The notes under the pieces: generated by a model
Seen by the model: only the letters and a program-made list of their open reading frames with translations
What the model was told of the DNA's origin: nothing
Databases searched by the model: none
Program-made: the position numbers and the translations under genes
Part shown: positions 41,734 to 50,592 of the stretch, piece after piece
Layout: every line of letters begins with the position of its first letter
Position numbering within the stretch: the first letter of the stretch is position 1
Assembly: GCF_013911085.1 (NCBI RefSeq)
Contig: NZ_JACERN010000031.1
Span: 1-64,000 of the forward strand
Length of the DNA stretch: 64,000 nucleotides
Direction: 5' to 3'
From: Aquitalea aquatica
GTDB taxonomy: Bacteria > Pseudomonadota > Gammaproteobacteria > Burkholderiales > Chromobacteriaceae

Positions 41734-42129
41734 CTAGTTGTTGAAGCGGGAAAACTGCAGGCGTAGTGGCCGGGCAGGTGGCCGTGGCCAGGCTCGGATT
41801 GCCTGCGGCAAAAGAAAGGTGATGCCCTGCCCGGCAAGCGAGATCAGGCTGATGGCCAATAGCAGCAAGGGTATGTGCAGCTGCCAATGTGGATCGGCCT
41901 TTATCAAGCCATGCTGGGCATCGGCGCACACCTTGCTACACAACTCATGGTGGGGCTGGTCATGCGCATGCTGCCATGGTGACTGCAGGCTGACTTCAGC
42001 ATGATCCGGCTCCACCGGCAGGGAGTGACAATTTGCCACCGAGACCAACGCAAACGCCAATACCCAGGCCGCCAGCAGTAGCCGGCTCCAGGTATGCAGC
42101 TGTTGGCGTATCCGGTGCAAGGCGAGCAT
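41734..42129 (-). CDS. His/Cys-containing membrane protein in copper cluster
   Basis: 131 residues from ATG 42129. A first hydrophobic segment (LLLAAWVLAFALVSVANCHS), a loop with many His (PDHAEVSL, HAHDQPHHELCSKVC) and a second membrane segment (IPLLLLAISLISLAGQGI). It fits the DUF2946-like proteins found in copper clusters. Function unknown. The longer frame overlaps the cupredoxin gene stop by four bases. Confidence 0.65.
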   Translation of the reverse strand: MLALHRIRQQLHTWSRLLLAAWVLAFALVSVANCHSLPVEPDHAEVSLQSPWQHAHDQPHHELCSKVCADAQHGLIKADPHWQLHIPLLLLAISLISLAGQGITFLLPQAIRAWPRPPARPLRLQFSRFNN

Positions 42130-42155
42130 CTTGTCTACTCCACGTGAAAGGCCAA

Positions 42156-42641
42156 TCAATTGGGCAAGGCTTGTTTCAGCATGACATGTCGGTGATACAT
42201 GCCGGCTTCGAAGTGCCCTGGCACATAACAGGCGAACAGGACGGACTTGCTCTTGACCGGATCAAAGCGCCAGACAATCGTTTTAGTCTCGCCCCCTTTG
42301 AGGGATAGCACATTGACATCCTGATGTTCCATGCCGGCCATCTGTTTTCGCATTTCCAGCAGATGTTCCTTACGGAATGACTCATCGCCAATCGCGAACT
42401 CATGCGGAGCCTGGCCGCTATTTCTCACCACGAATTTCACCACGTCACCACGACGGATGCTCATGGAGTCGAATTTCAGCCGCATGGTGTCGGTGGCTTC
42501 AACATGGATGGTCCGTGTGGCAGCAGATTCCTCCGCCGGCTGACCGAAGGCAAATTGCTCCGGCATGTCCATGCCCTGCATCTGGGCCATGGCGGCTGCG
42601 GGCAGCAGGAGTGTCAGCAGCAGGGGTCTTTGATATTTCAT
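42156..42641 (-). CDS. Periplasmic cupredoxin (CopI-like)
   Basis: 161-residue exported cupredoxin. Signal peptide (MKYQRPLLLTLLLPAAAMA), then a beta fold with type 1 copper ligands: His in APHEFAI, and Cys, His and Met in FACYVPGHFEAGMYHRH. An extra Met/His motif lies in MRKQMAGMEHQDVN. CopI-type proteins give periplasmic copper tolerance. Next to a DUF411 gene, a common pairing. Confidence 0.88.
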   Translation of the reverse strand: MKYQRPLLLTLLLPAAAMAQMQGMDMPEQFAFGQPAEESAATRTIHVEATDTMRLKFDSMSIRRGDVVKFVVRNSGQAPHEFAIGDESFRKEHLLEMRKQMAGMEHQDVNVLSLKGGETKTIVWRFDPVKSKSVLFACYVPGHFEAGMYHRHVMLKQALPN

Positions 42642-42712
42642 TGTGTAGCTCCCGCCCGGCGAGATTCGGATGGAACTGGCCTAAGCCCGCCCACACCCCG
42701 TCGGGCAATGAC

Positions 42713-43150
42713 TCAGAATCGGCCGAACAGCACGCCGGTACGTTGGTCTTTAGTCATGGTGTAGATGGCCAGCGTGCCTGGCTTTTCTTCACCCATGCCG
42801 GGACTGTTCAATGGCATGCCGGGGGCTGACAAGCCGACCACGTCAGCCTTGCTGGCAAGCAGCTTCTTGATGGCGGCCACTGGCACATGGCCTTCAATGG
42901 TGTAGCGGCCAATCTTGGCGGTATGGCAGCTGCCCAGGCCGGGTGTAACACCCATCTGCTGCTTGATCGGTTGCATGTCGTCGCGATTGATGGCGGTGAC
43001 ATCAAAGCCGTTGTGCTTGAGATAGCTGATATAAGCCTCGCAGCAGCTGCAAGTGGGGCTCTTGTACAGGGTGACTGGAGTAGCGGCAAAAACGGTGGTG
43101 CTGAACGCGCCGATCAAAGCGGCAAGAACGCGGGTACGGATGGTGGCCAT
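42713..43150 (-). CDS. DUF411 periplasmic metal-binding protein
   Basis: 145 residues from ATG 43150. Signal peptide ending near VFAA, then VTLYKSPTCSCCEAYISYLK, the DUF411 Cys cluster, and GLGSCHTAKIGRYTIEGHVP. The fold is thioredoxin-like and members bind or deliver copper. Strong family match. Confidence 0.92.
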   Translation of the reverse strand: MATIRTRVLAALIGAFSTTVFAATPVTLYKSPTCSCCEAYISYLKHNGFDVTAINRDDMQPIKQQMGVTPGLGSCHTAKIGRYTIEGHVPVAAIKKLLASKADVVGLSAPGMPLNSPGMGEEKPGTLAIYTMTKDQRTGVLFGRF

Positions 43151-43220
43151 GATGGCCCTCCTTCTGACAATGACAAGGATTCGGATGACCGGCAACAGGC
43201 CGGCAGGTCAGAAAATGCTG

Positions 43221-43595
43221 TCAGGCGAGCAAAGGGGGGCGATGCGGCGGAGAAAGGGTGATACCAGCCAACGCGATGGGCTGGGTGGGGACAAAAATAC
43301 CAACCTGGGCTAGCGGGGCGGCAGACCAGGCTGTTTGCTGGAACAAGGAAGGTGCACAGAGTTGCACGCAGCCAGCACCGCTACACAACATGCCATGCGC
43401 AGCTTTTGCACTGGCGGCATGTGTCGGCATCTTGCCGGCTGTTTCCTCGTGGCAGTCCGCATGGGTTTCATGGGCCATGCAGTCTGTGGATAGGATTGCC
43501 TCGCCGGCCATGGCCATATCTGCACTGGCTGCCAGCACATTAAGTGCCGGAAGCGTGAGCAGAAGCATGAGCAGGAAACGGTATAAGGCTTTCAT
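43221..43595 (-). CDS. Exported Cys/His-containing protein, CopL-like
   Basis: 124 residues from ATG 43595. Signal peptide (MKALYRFLLMLLLTLPALNV), then Met/His/Cys pairs (DCMAHETHADCHEE, HGMLCSGAGCVQLC), ending PPHRPPLLA. The ending and metal-ligand spacing are those of small exported proteins beginning copper operons (CopL-like). Most upstream gene of the copper run on this strand. Confidence 0.7.
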   Translation of the reverse strand: MKALYRFLLMLLLTLPALNVLAASADMAMAGEAILSTDCMAHETHADCHEETAGKMPTHAASAKAAHGMLCSGAGCVQLCAPSLFQQTAWSAAPLAQVGIFVPTQPIALAGITLSPPHRPPLLA

Positions 43596-43698
43596 ATTTG
43601 CCAAGATAGCACTGTTATGAGGCAAAGGTGAATGCAAAATAATTCTTTGCTATCGCATTGTTGATCTGGATCAGTTGCACCACGACCATGTCCCGACC

Positions 43699-44226
43699 TC
43701 ACTTGGCCGGGGCCTCCGGCGGCTTTGCTTTGGTATGCTGCAGAATCCGGCGAGCACCATCAAAGCGCTTGACCCAATAGGCTTGGGTCATATCACTGAT
43801 ACCTATCGTTTTACCCGCTCTTGGGGCATGGATGAACTTGCCTTTACCCAGATAGATGCCGCTATGCGAAAACCGGAATCCCCGTGTATTAAAGAACACG
43901 ATATCGCCAGCCTGCAATTCACCCATACCCACGGCCTTACCTTGCCGGGCTTGTTCTGCCGCCGTTCGGGGTAGCTCATATCCTACCGACTTCAGAAACA
44001 CAAAGCGGATCAGACCACTGCAGTCAAAGCCGGTAGCCGGTGATTGTCCACCAAAACGGTAGGCGATGCCGGTCAGGCTCATGGCCTGCAGTAGTACTTC
44101 GCCTGCCAGATCTTTCTGGAGTTGTAACGGTACTGCCGGCTGGGGTTCCTCCACGGCAACGGTTTTCTCATGGTCGGCAGCGGATGCCAGCGGGCTCAGC
44201 AACAGTAGCACCAGCCAGCACATCAT
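43699..44226 (-). CDS. NlpC/P60 cell-wall endopeptidase
   Basis: 175 residues from ATG 44226, which gives a clean signal peptide (MMCWLVLLLLSPLASAAD); a longer frame reaches 44307. The NlpC/P60 domain has the catalytic Cys in FDCSGLIRF, His in FRFSHSGIYLG and the third polar residue in KFIHAPR. It cleaves peptidoglycan stem peptides. Probably unrelated to copper. Confidence 0.9.
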   Translation of the reverse strand: MMCWLVLLLLSPLASAADHEKTVAVEEPQPAVPLQLQKDLAGEVLLQAMSLTGIAYRFGGQSPATGFDCSGLIRFVFLKSVGYELPRTAAEQARQGKAVGMGELQAGDIVFFNTRGFRFSHSGIYLGKGKFIHAPRAGKTIGISDMTQAYWVKRFDGARRILQHTKAKPPEAPAK

Positions 44227-44431
44227 GTTTTTGCACTGCCAGAAGTGGCCGTCGAGAGCCACTGGTGATAAAAGACCACCTTTACGCTTCACAAGCATTA
44301 CGAGCATTCATTGTCATCGTTTATTTGGCCGCAATCAGCCCAGTCGGTCGCACAAGTAAGTCGCTACCGCTTGGGTGTTGCCGCGCAATGGGCAGGAACA
44401 GAGCATTCCTGTTCAGCTAGACAGAGACAAA

Positions 44432-44782
44432 TCAGACCGTAATGGGTGGACGCCAGAAAGGTTCGGCGCGAATGGCCTGCGGTTTTTGCAGCGGTGGTGG
44501 CGCGCTTTGCGCATTGCCCGAACGCAACAGGGTTTGATTGATGAGCAAAGCCAGCAGGGAATAGCATGCCTTGCAGTCCAGCTTGTGCTGGCAGGCATGC
44601 TGCCCTGCAGACGGGGAAGCAAGCGTGCTTCGCGACGGGGAGATTACATGCCCGGCTAGCGTGGCACAGGCGATATGGGATGCGGCATCGCTATCGGATG
44701 GGTGTACACGTGCGCTCCCCAAGGCGATCAGGGAGAGCACCAGGGTCAGGAGCAGGATCAACACAAGTCGGCATGCGTACAT
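44432..44782 (-). CDS. Small exported protein near the copper sensor
   Basis: 116 residues with an N-terminal hydrophobic segment (LVLILLLTLVLSLIALG), Cys/His pairs (IACATLAGH, QHACQHKLDCKACYS) and the ending EPFWRPPITV, similar in style to DUF2946-like proteins of copper loci. Not firmly assigned. Confidence 0.6.
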   Translation of the reverse strand: MYACRLVLILLLTLVLSLIALGSARVHPSDSDAASHIACATLAGHVISPSRSTLASPSAGQHACQHKLDCKACYSLLALLINQTLLRSGNAQSAPPPLQKPQAIRAEPFWRPPITV

Positions 44783-44874
44783 CTGGCCGATTATAGTGCA
44801 GGCACTTGCCTGTCAGCCAAGGCTTTGGCAAATGACCCAAGGTATTGTCTGATATCCTGCCTTCTTTCCAAATT

Positions 44875-46263
44875 TCAGCCCTGGTGTAAGGCGCTGGCAC
44901 TTCCAGCGTGGGGAAATCTGACCCTCACCAGCAATCCACGCCCAGTGGAGCCCGTGAGCAACTCAAGTCGAGCATCGTGCTGCTCTACGATACGACTCAC
45001 AATCGCCAGTCCAAGCCCGCTTCCCTCTACGCCAGGATGACTGCCACGATAGAAACGTTCCAGTACGCGCTCGCGTTCCTGCTCAGGGATACCTGGACCG
45101 GTGTCGCTGACCTCCAGCAATATTTCGGTTTGAGTCTGGCGGATTGCCACATCGATCTGACCATGGGGTGGTGTATAACGGATGGCATTGTCCACCAGAT
45201 TGCCAAGCAAAATACCAAGTAGATTTGCATTCCCATCCACCCGGATCTGTTTAGAATCGATCAAGCCAAGGTCGATGTCTTTCAACTCAGCAAAACAGAT
45301 CTTTTCCTTGATGACCTCTTTGCATATCTGCAGCAAGTCAACAGACTGATATCCCGTAGACGGGAGTGCCGGGTCGATTCTCGCCATGGTCAGCAGTTGT
45401 TGTCCCAAGTGGGATAGCCGGGTGATACCAGCCTGCAACTGTTCGAGTGCCTGCTCGCGCTCATTTGGCGTGTCCGCATCTTTGAGCAGCTGCGCCTGAA
45501 TGCCAAGCGCCATGATCGGGGTGCGCAATTCATGCGCCGCATCGGCAATGAAATGTTTTTGCTGTGAAAATGTATCGTCCAGCCGCTGCAAAAGCAGGTT
45601 TAGCTCTTCGGCAAAGGGTTTTATCTCGTTGGGTAATGTGTTGATGACGATCGGACTCAGGCTGTCAGCATCGCGTTGCGCCAGTTCAGTAGATATTTTA
45701 CGCAAGGGGCGGAGCCCATAGCCGATGCCAAACCACAGGAACAATGCCAGCAAGGGGAGTAGCGACAATACTGGCCAAAACAGATTGACGGCGAGTCCAG
45801 CCAACGCCTCCCAGCGGGCATCCTTGGTTTGGGCTACGCGAATGAGTCGTCCATCGCGCAAGTGAGAATAGGTATGCCAGGTCTGCCCATTGAATTGCAT
45901 GTCTGCCAGACCTGCATGTTGCGGAGGGGACAGTACCAGATCGGGATTTGTGGTGTATTCGAGTTTACCTGCACGCCAAACCTGCAGCAGGATCTCGTCC
46001 GCCTTGTCAGTATCCTGCTGCTGTTTCAGGTCAGCAATGTGCGTCAGGGAAATGCGATTGCCATTCTCCACATCAACATGCTTTGCAAGGTATTGCATCT
46101 GATCATTCAGCAGATCATCCAGCCGGAGGAAGGCACCCCAATAGGTACCGATGCTAGCCAGCACGCCAGCCATGAATGTGGCAGGAAGCAACCACAGCAA
46201 TAAACGACGTCGTAACGACGAAATCAGCCAGCCATGAAGTTCACGCAGCGACAGCCGCATCAA
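44875..46263 (-). CDS. Sensor histidine kinase (CopS/QseC-like)
   Basis: 462-residue two-component sensor: two membrane helices (about 25-48 and 160-182) around a periplasmic sensor of about 110 residues, a HAMP-like linker, phosphoacceptor helix AAHELRTPIMALGIQ, N box NLVDNAIRYTPP, and G boxes DTGPGIP and GSGLGLAIV. The start overlaps the regulator stop. With copper genes on the same strand, a role as copper sensor is likely, but the sequence also resembles QseC/PmrB kinases. Confidence 0.9.
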   Translation of the reverse strand: MMRLSLRELHGWLISSLRRRLLLWLLPATFMAGVLASIGTYWGAFLRLDDLLNDQMQYLAKHVDVENGNRISLTHIADLKQQQDTDKADEILLQVWRAGKLEYTTNPDLVLSPPQHAGLADMQFNGQTWHTYSHLRDGRLIRVAQTKDARWEALAGLAVNLFWPVLSLLPLLALFLWFGIGYGLRPLRKISTELAQRDADSLSPIVINTLPNEIKPFAEELNLLLQRLDDTFSQQKHFIADAAHELRTPIMALGIQAQLLKDADTPNEREQALEQLQAGITRLSHLGQQLLTMARIDPALPSTGYQSVDLLQICKEVIKEKICFAELKDIDLGLIDSKQIRVDGNANLLGILLGNLVDNAIRYTPPHGQIDVAIRQTQTEILLEVSDTGPGIPEQERERVLERFYRGSHPGVEGSGLGLAIVSRIVEQHDARLELLTGSTGRGLLVRVRFPHAGSASALHQG

Positions 46264-46919
46264 AGTTCTCCTATGCGGTAGCCGACACCACGGACCGTCC
46301 TGATAATCCCCGCCCCCATTTTTTTGCGCAAGTTGTAGATATGAACCTCGATCGCATTGCTCCCGACCTCCTCCCCCCAGCCATACAGGCGATCTTCCAG
46401 CTGCTCACGCGAAATCACGGCACCGGGCTCTCGCATCAGCTCATGCAGCAATACAAACTCTTTTGCCGAGACTGTCATTTCTTGTTCATGCAACCACAGT
46501 AAGTGGCTGACTGGATCGAGCCTCAACGAGCCGATCTGGATTTCTGCCTGGGCCCGACGGGCCAGACGCCGACTAACAGCATGAATCCTGGCGACAAGCT
46601 CTTCCAGTGCAAATGGCTTGACCAGATAGTCGTCCGCACCTTCATTTAGCCCGGATAGCCTATCCGTCAAGCCATCTCGTGCAGTGATGATGATGGTTGG
46701 TAAATTGTCCTGTTTGCGCCGCAGTGCATTGAGTACCGCCATGCCATCTTGTTGGGGCAGGCCAAGATCCAGCAGCAGCATCTCATAGGCAACCGTTTTC
46801 ACGGCCAGCAAGGCCGAGTGTCCATCCTGCACCCAATCCACAGTAAATCCGGCTTTACGCAGCCCTTGCTGCAAACCGGCACCGATCATGGCATCATCCT
46901 CCGCCAGCAATACGCGCAT
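46260..46919 (-). CDS. OmpR-family response regulator (CopR/QseB-like)
   Basis: 219 residues from ATG 46919 (AGGAAGAG upstream). Receiver domain with acidic pair LLAEDDAM, phospho-Asp in LLLDLGLPQQDG, Thr in IIITARDG and Lys in LVKPFALEEL. Winged-helix output domain ends IRTVRGVGYRIGEL. Paired with the kinase by a 4-base overlap. In the upstream 46983-47100 stretch there is a GCTGAAG / CTTCAGC dyad (47042-47090) and CTTAAG, possible control sites. Confidence 0.92.
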   Translation of the reverse strand: MRVLLAEDDAMIGAGLQQGLRKAGFTVDWVQDGHSALLAVKTVAYEMLLLDLGLPQQDGMAVLNALRRKQDNLPTIIITARDGLTDRLSGLNEGADDYLVKPFALEELVARIHAVSRRLARRAQAEIQIGSLRLDPVSHLLWLHEQEMTVSAKEFVLLHELMREPGAVISREQLEDRLYGWGEEVGSNAIEVHIYNLRKKMGAGIIRTVRGVGYRIGEL

Positions 46920-47152
46920 TTGCTCTTCCTGTTCATTGACTGATACCACATACCATCGCATAGCACGTGGCCGGCGGTGCAATACGCACCAGCGTCATCT
47001 TCGCCGGCCTCTTTGTGCAAGCCGAATGATAATCGCACCCAGCTGAAGTGCTACTGAAAATGCAGTTATCTTCAGCAGTGCTTAAGTTTGTGTCTGCTAG
47101 TGTGCATTGCCACTGGAACAGCTGTGTTCTGGACGATATCAAGGTGATGCAT

Positions 47153-47737
47153 ATGGAAAACTGGAACCACAGTCTGTTTTTACTGATCAATGCGGGGAGC
47201 GAGCCGTCTTCCGCTACGCTGCTATTTGCAATATTCCTGGCTCAGTGGCTGATCTACGGCGTTCCCGTGCTTCTTATCTGGCTATGGGTGAAAGGCAGCC
47301 ATCTAGAAAGAAAAGCAGCCGTCAGTGCTGCACTCACTGTTGGCGTAGCCCTGGCTATTGGACAAATGATCATCGCGGTGTGGCCACACCCGCGGCCCTT
47401 CATGGTGGGACTGGGGCATCAATTTCTGGAGCACAAGCCAGAAGCCTCCTTTCCCAGTGACCATGCCACGGTATTTTTTGCTCTTGGCTTTGGTTTGCTG
47501 CTAGCAGGGCTGCGACAGCTGGGTGGTTTTGTCCTGCTTGCTGGCATTCTGGTTGGCTGGGCGCGCGTGTTTCTTGGTGTGCACTTTCCACTGGATATCA
47601 TTGGAGCCGGTTTGCTTGCATTACCTACGGCCTGGCTGCTCATGCAATTTTTGCAATATCGCCAACAGGGCATCCGACTGGTCGCTGTTCTTGAAAAAAT
47701 GTATGTCAAAATCGGTCGGCTACCGCTGATACGGTAA
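47153..47737 (+). CDS. PAP2-family undecaprenyl-diphosphatase (BcrC/YbjG-like)
   Basis: 194 residues from ATG 47153 (AAGGTG six bases before it). Start MENWNHSLFLLINAG matches YbjG/BcrC. PAP2 motifs: WPHPRPF, PSDHATVFFALG and RVFLGVHFPLDIIGAG, holding the catalytic His residues; five or six membrane helices. The enzyme recycles undecaprenyl diphosphate for cell-wall and lipid A building. The first motif lacks the usual Lys. Divergent from the two-component genes. Confidence 0.9.
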   Translation: MENWNHSLFLLINAGSEPSSATLLFAIFLAQWLIYGVPVLLIWLWVKGSHLERKAAVSAALTVGVALAIGQMIIAVWPHPRPFMVGLGHQFLEHKPEASFPSDHATVFFALGFGLLLAGLRQLGGFVLLAGILVGWARVFLGVHFPLDIIGAGLLALPTAWLLMQFLQYRQQGIRLVAVLEKMYVKIGRLPLIR

Positions 47738-47802
47738 CGAGTACCGATTGCATCGCCCAACCTGGCCTCATACCTCGCCATTACCATGAATCCGTATTAA
47801 GG

Positions 47803-48999
47803 ATGCAGATGGAAAGCCCGGTCACCACCCCCAAAACGGCCTTGCCCACCATACCCAGAACGGTATGGGCGCTGGGATTTGTTAGCCTGTGCATGGATGT
47901 GTCATCGGAACTGGTCCATAGCCTGCTACCGGTTTTTCTGGCAACAACGCTGGGGGCCAGCGTACTATCCATCGGCATCATCGAAGGCATCGCCGAAGCC
48001 ACCGCACTGATCATTAAAGTGTTTTCCGGAGCGCTCAGCGATTACATCGGCAAACGCAAAGGTTTGCTGCTGCTGGGTTACGGGCTGGCCGCCCTGACCA
48101 AGCCACTGTTCCCGCTGGCACACTCCATCGAGACCGTACTTACGGCGCGCTTTCTGGACCGGATCGGCAAAGGTATCCGGGGGGCTCCACGTGATGCGCT
48201 GGTGGCAGATGTGGCTCCAGCAGAAATCCGTGGTGCCTGCTTTGGGCTGCGCCAATCCATGGATACGGTGGGGGCCTTTATGGGGCCGGGCCTGGCCATT
48301 GCCCTGATGCTGTGGTTGAACAACATCCAGCAGGTGCTCTGGTTTGCTGTCGTGCCGGCAGCTCTGGTTATCGTACTGATCGTTTTCGGGGTGCAGGAAC
48401 CGGTACGGGAGACAGCAACAGGACGTTTCCGCTCCCCGATTCATCGTGAGCAGTTGCGCAGGTTCAGCGCAGATTACTGGTGGATCGTCCTGATTGGTGC
48501 CGTGTTCACCCTTGCGCGATTCAGCGAGGCTTTCCTTATCTTGCGTGCTCAACAGATGGGGATTGGCAGCAGCTGGGTACCGTTGGTAATGGTGGTCATG
48601 TCGATGTTTTATATGGCATCAGCCTATCCTGCCGGCTGGCTGTCCGACCGCATCAGCCGTCGGCATCTGCTGGGCTACGGTCTGGGCTTGCTGGTGGTCG
48701 CCGATCTGGTACTAGGTCAGGCAACAAGCATCAGCGCCGTCTATGTAGGTGCCGCGCTGTGGGGACTACACATGGGCTTCAGCCAGGGCATACTGGCCAC
48801 CATGGTCGCCGATACCACGCCCAGTGATATGAAGGGGACGGCTTTTGGCGTCTTCAACCTGCTCAGTGGACTGGCCATGCTGCTGGCCAGCGTGATTGCA
48901 GGCAGCCTGTGGCAGTACTGGGGTGCATCAACAACCTTCTATGCCGGCGCTATCATTGCCGGAGTGGCATGGCTGTTACTCCGGCAGCGCTCAGTCTGA
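47803..48999 (+). CDS. MFS transporter
   Basis: 398-residue transporter with about 12 helices. The GxxSDxxGKRK loop is visible as GALSDYIGKRKG, followed by RFLDRIGKGIRGAPRDAL, and a matching motif AGWLSDRISRRHLL in the second half. Close to a group of drug or sugar efflux-like MFS proteins in betaproteobacteria; the substrate is unknown. Possibly co-transcribed with the PAP2 gene (65 bp gap). Confidence 0.9.
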   Translation: MQMESPVTTPKTALPTIPRTVWALGFVSLCMDVSSELVHSLLPVFLATTLGASVLSIGIIEGIAEATALIIKVFSGALSDYIGKRKGLLLLGYGLAALTKPLFPLAHSIETVLTARFLDRIGKGIRGAPRDALVADVAPAEIRGACFGLRQSMDTVGAFMGPGLAIALMLWLNNIQQVLWFAVVPAALVIVLIVFGVQEPVRETATGRFRSPIHREQLRRFSADYWWIVLIGAVFTLARFSEAFLILRAQQMGIGSSWVPLVMVVMSMFYMASAYPAGWLSDRISRRHLLGYGLGLLVVADLVLGQATSISAVYVGAALWGLHMGFSQGILATMVADTTPSDMKGTAFGVFNLLSGLAMLLASVIAGSLWQYWGASTTFYAGAIIAGVAWLLLRQRSV

Positions 49000-49054
49000 A
49001 TTAAGCGCAAGTTGCATGCGATCCTGATCGCTGCGTTGCTACGGCATGAACTCA

Positions 49055-49136
49055 GCGTGTCCGATACTATTTGCAAACCCGGCGTTGCGTACCATACCGA
49101 TGACTGGCCGCTTTGGCCGAACTGCCGCCTACCAGG
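49055..49136 (-). repeat. Dispersed intergenic repeat (reverse), diverged
   Basis: Begins GCGTGTCCGATACTATTTGC and continues to CCGCTTTGGCCGAACTGCCG, then CTACCAGG. It faces the copy at 49156 head to head, so together they form a large inverted repeat. Confidence 0.7.
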
Positions 49137-49155
49137 CCTCGCTACGGGCTGTTAG

Positions 49156-49224
49156 TCGGCCAAAGCGGTCAATGAGAGTGGCTGGGCATAACGGCTGGTT
49201 TACACAGAATTTCGGACACGCTCC
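49156..49224 (+). repeat. Dispersed intergenic repeat (forward), near-consensus
   Basis: TCGGCCAAAGCGGTCAATGA ... TTTCGGACACGCTCC, nearly identical to 4961-5034. Its last base adjoins the IS1182-type remnant at 49225. Confidence 0.8.
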
Positions 49225-49593
49225 ACCGTCATTTACCGAGCCAGCCAGTCGGACTGTAAGGCCTGCACGATGAAACAGCAATGCTGCCCGAATACCACCT
49301 TCCGGAAGATCGCCCGCAGCCTCTACGAGAATGCCCGTGATGTTGCCAGGCGAATCCGAGAAACCGAGGCTTATGAGCGATCCCGGTGCAAGCGTAAGAA
49401 AGTGGAAATGCTGTTCGCCCATCTAAAACGGATTCTAAAACTTGACCGCCTTCGCCTTCGAGGGCGGTTGGGTGCGCAAGATGAATTTACCTTGGCGGCG
49501 ACTGCTCAGAACTTGCGCCGACTGGCCAAGTTGAGCAGTCCAACGTCCCCTTTCGGCGGGCAAGTTGCGCCTGTAGGAAGTGAAATACGGTGA
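49225..49593 (+). pseudogene. IS1182-type transposase C-terminal fragment
   Basis: About 122 residues in one open frame, starting mid-protein with IYRASQSDCKACTMKQQCCP (the zinc-like Cys cluster of IS1182 transposases). It continues with RKIARSLYENARDVARR, then RKKVEMLFAHLKRILKLDRL, carrying the catalytic Glu region, and ATAQNLRRLAKL. The N-terminal two thirds are missing and the cut coincides with the end of a dispersed repeat copy, so this is a remnant. Confidence 0.82.
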
Positions 49594-49700
49594 AATAGCA
49601 CAGAAAAGCGGGCTGACTCGGCCATTTTGGGGCTGAAAATCAAGAACAGGGCCTAATCAGCCAAGGGAAGTCGTTGCTCTTGACGTGTTTTTCAACAGAA

Positions 49701-49768
49701 TCCGGCCAAAGCAGCCCTTCACATGATGAGGCGTAGCGACCGATTTCCACAAGAGTTCGGACACACTC
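49701..49768 (+). repeat. Dispersed intergenic repeat (forward), diverged
   Basis: TCCGGCCAAAGCAGCCCTTC ... GAGTTCGGACACACTC, on the far side of the IS1182-type remnant. The remnant is thus bracketed by two copies in the same orientation. Confidence 0.65.
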
Positions 49769-49811
49769 AGCATCGGATTTCAACTTATTCACTAAGTACA
49801 TATCAGGCTTG

Positions 49812-50576
49812 TTAGGCTCGCGTTGATAGCAGACCATCGATTTCTGGTAATACAAACCCGTTTGACTCACCGATTGCCTTACCTACCAGGATGATAGCTG
49901 GGCTGCCCATGTCTGCAGCAATAGCATCAGCTTCCAGTGTGGCCAGCGTGCTCAGCAGGCGTTGTTCCTGCGGGGTGCTGGCCCACTGCACCACGGCCAC
50001 CGGGGTGCTGGCCGGTAGATGTTGCAACAGCGCCTGATTCAGGCTGGCAATGCGGCTCATGCCCATATAGATGGCCAGCGTGGTGCCGGTGGCTGCCAGT
50101 GCCTGCCAGTCCGGCTCGCTGTGATCCTGCGCATGGGCGGTTACCAGCGTTACGCCCCGGCAATGCTGGCGATGGGTGAGCGATACGCGGAGGCTGGCGG
50201 CAGCGGCCAGGGCCGAACTGATGCCGTTCACCACTTCCACCGCAATACCGTGTTGTTGCAGATAGCGGATTTCCTCGCCAGCGCGGCCAAACAACAGCAC
50301 CTCGCCGCCCTTTACCCGCACCACCTGCCTGCCCTGCATCGCATAGCGGCGCATCAGACGCTGGATGAAATCCTGCGGCGTGGACTTGCAACCGCCGCGC
50401 TTGCCCACCCGCACCACCTGCGCCTGCGGGGCCAAGCTGACAATGTCCGGGTTTACCAGTTCGTCCAGCAGCAGCACCTGGGCCACCTGCAACTGCCGCA
50501 CAGCCTTGAGGGTGAGCAGTTCCAGATCGCCGGGGCCGGCCCCCAGCAGCACTACCTTACCTGTTACGCGTTTCAT
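49812..50576 (-). CDS. cobA: Uroporphyrinogen-III C-methyltransferase
   Basis: 254-residue SUMT that methylates uroporphyrinogen III twice to precorrin-2, first step to siroheme, the cofactor of NirB. SAM-binding motif VVLLGAGPGDLELLTLKAV at the N-terminus, then DELVNPDIV, VGKRGGCKS, VRVKGGEVLLFGRAGEEI and ALAAAASLRVSLTHR: all family blocks. It is a stand-alone CobA type without the CysG dehydrogenase part. Last gene of the nitrate assimilation operon, 16 bp after nasA. Confidence 0.95.
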   Translation of the reverse strand: MKRVTGKVVLLGAGPGDLELLTLKAVRQLQVAQVLLLDELVNPDIVSLAPQAQVVRVGKRGGCKSTPQDFIQRLMRRYAMQGRQVVRVKGGEVLLFGRAGEEIRYLQQHGIAVEVVNGISSALAAAASLRVSLTHRQHCRGVTLVTAHAQDHSEPDWQALAATGTTLAIYMGMSRIASLNQALLQHLPASTPVAVVQWASTPQEQRLLSTLATLEADAIAADMGSPAIILVGKAIGESNGFVLPEIDGLLSTRA

Positions 50577-50592
50577 GCTGTTACTCCTGTTG

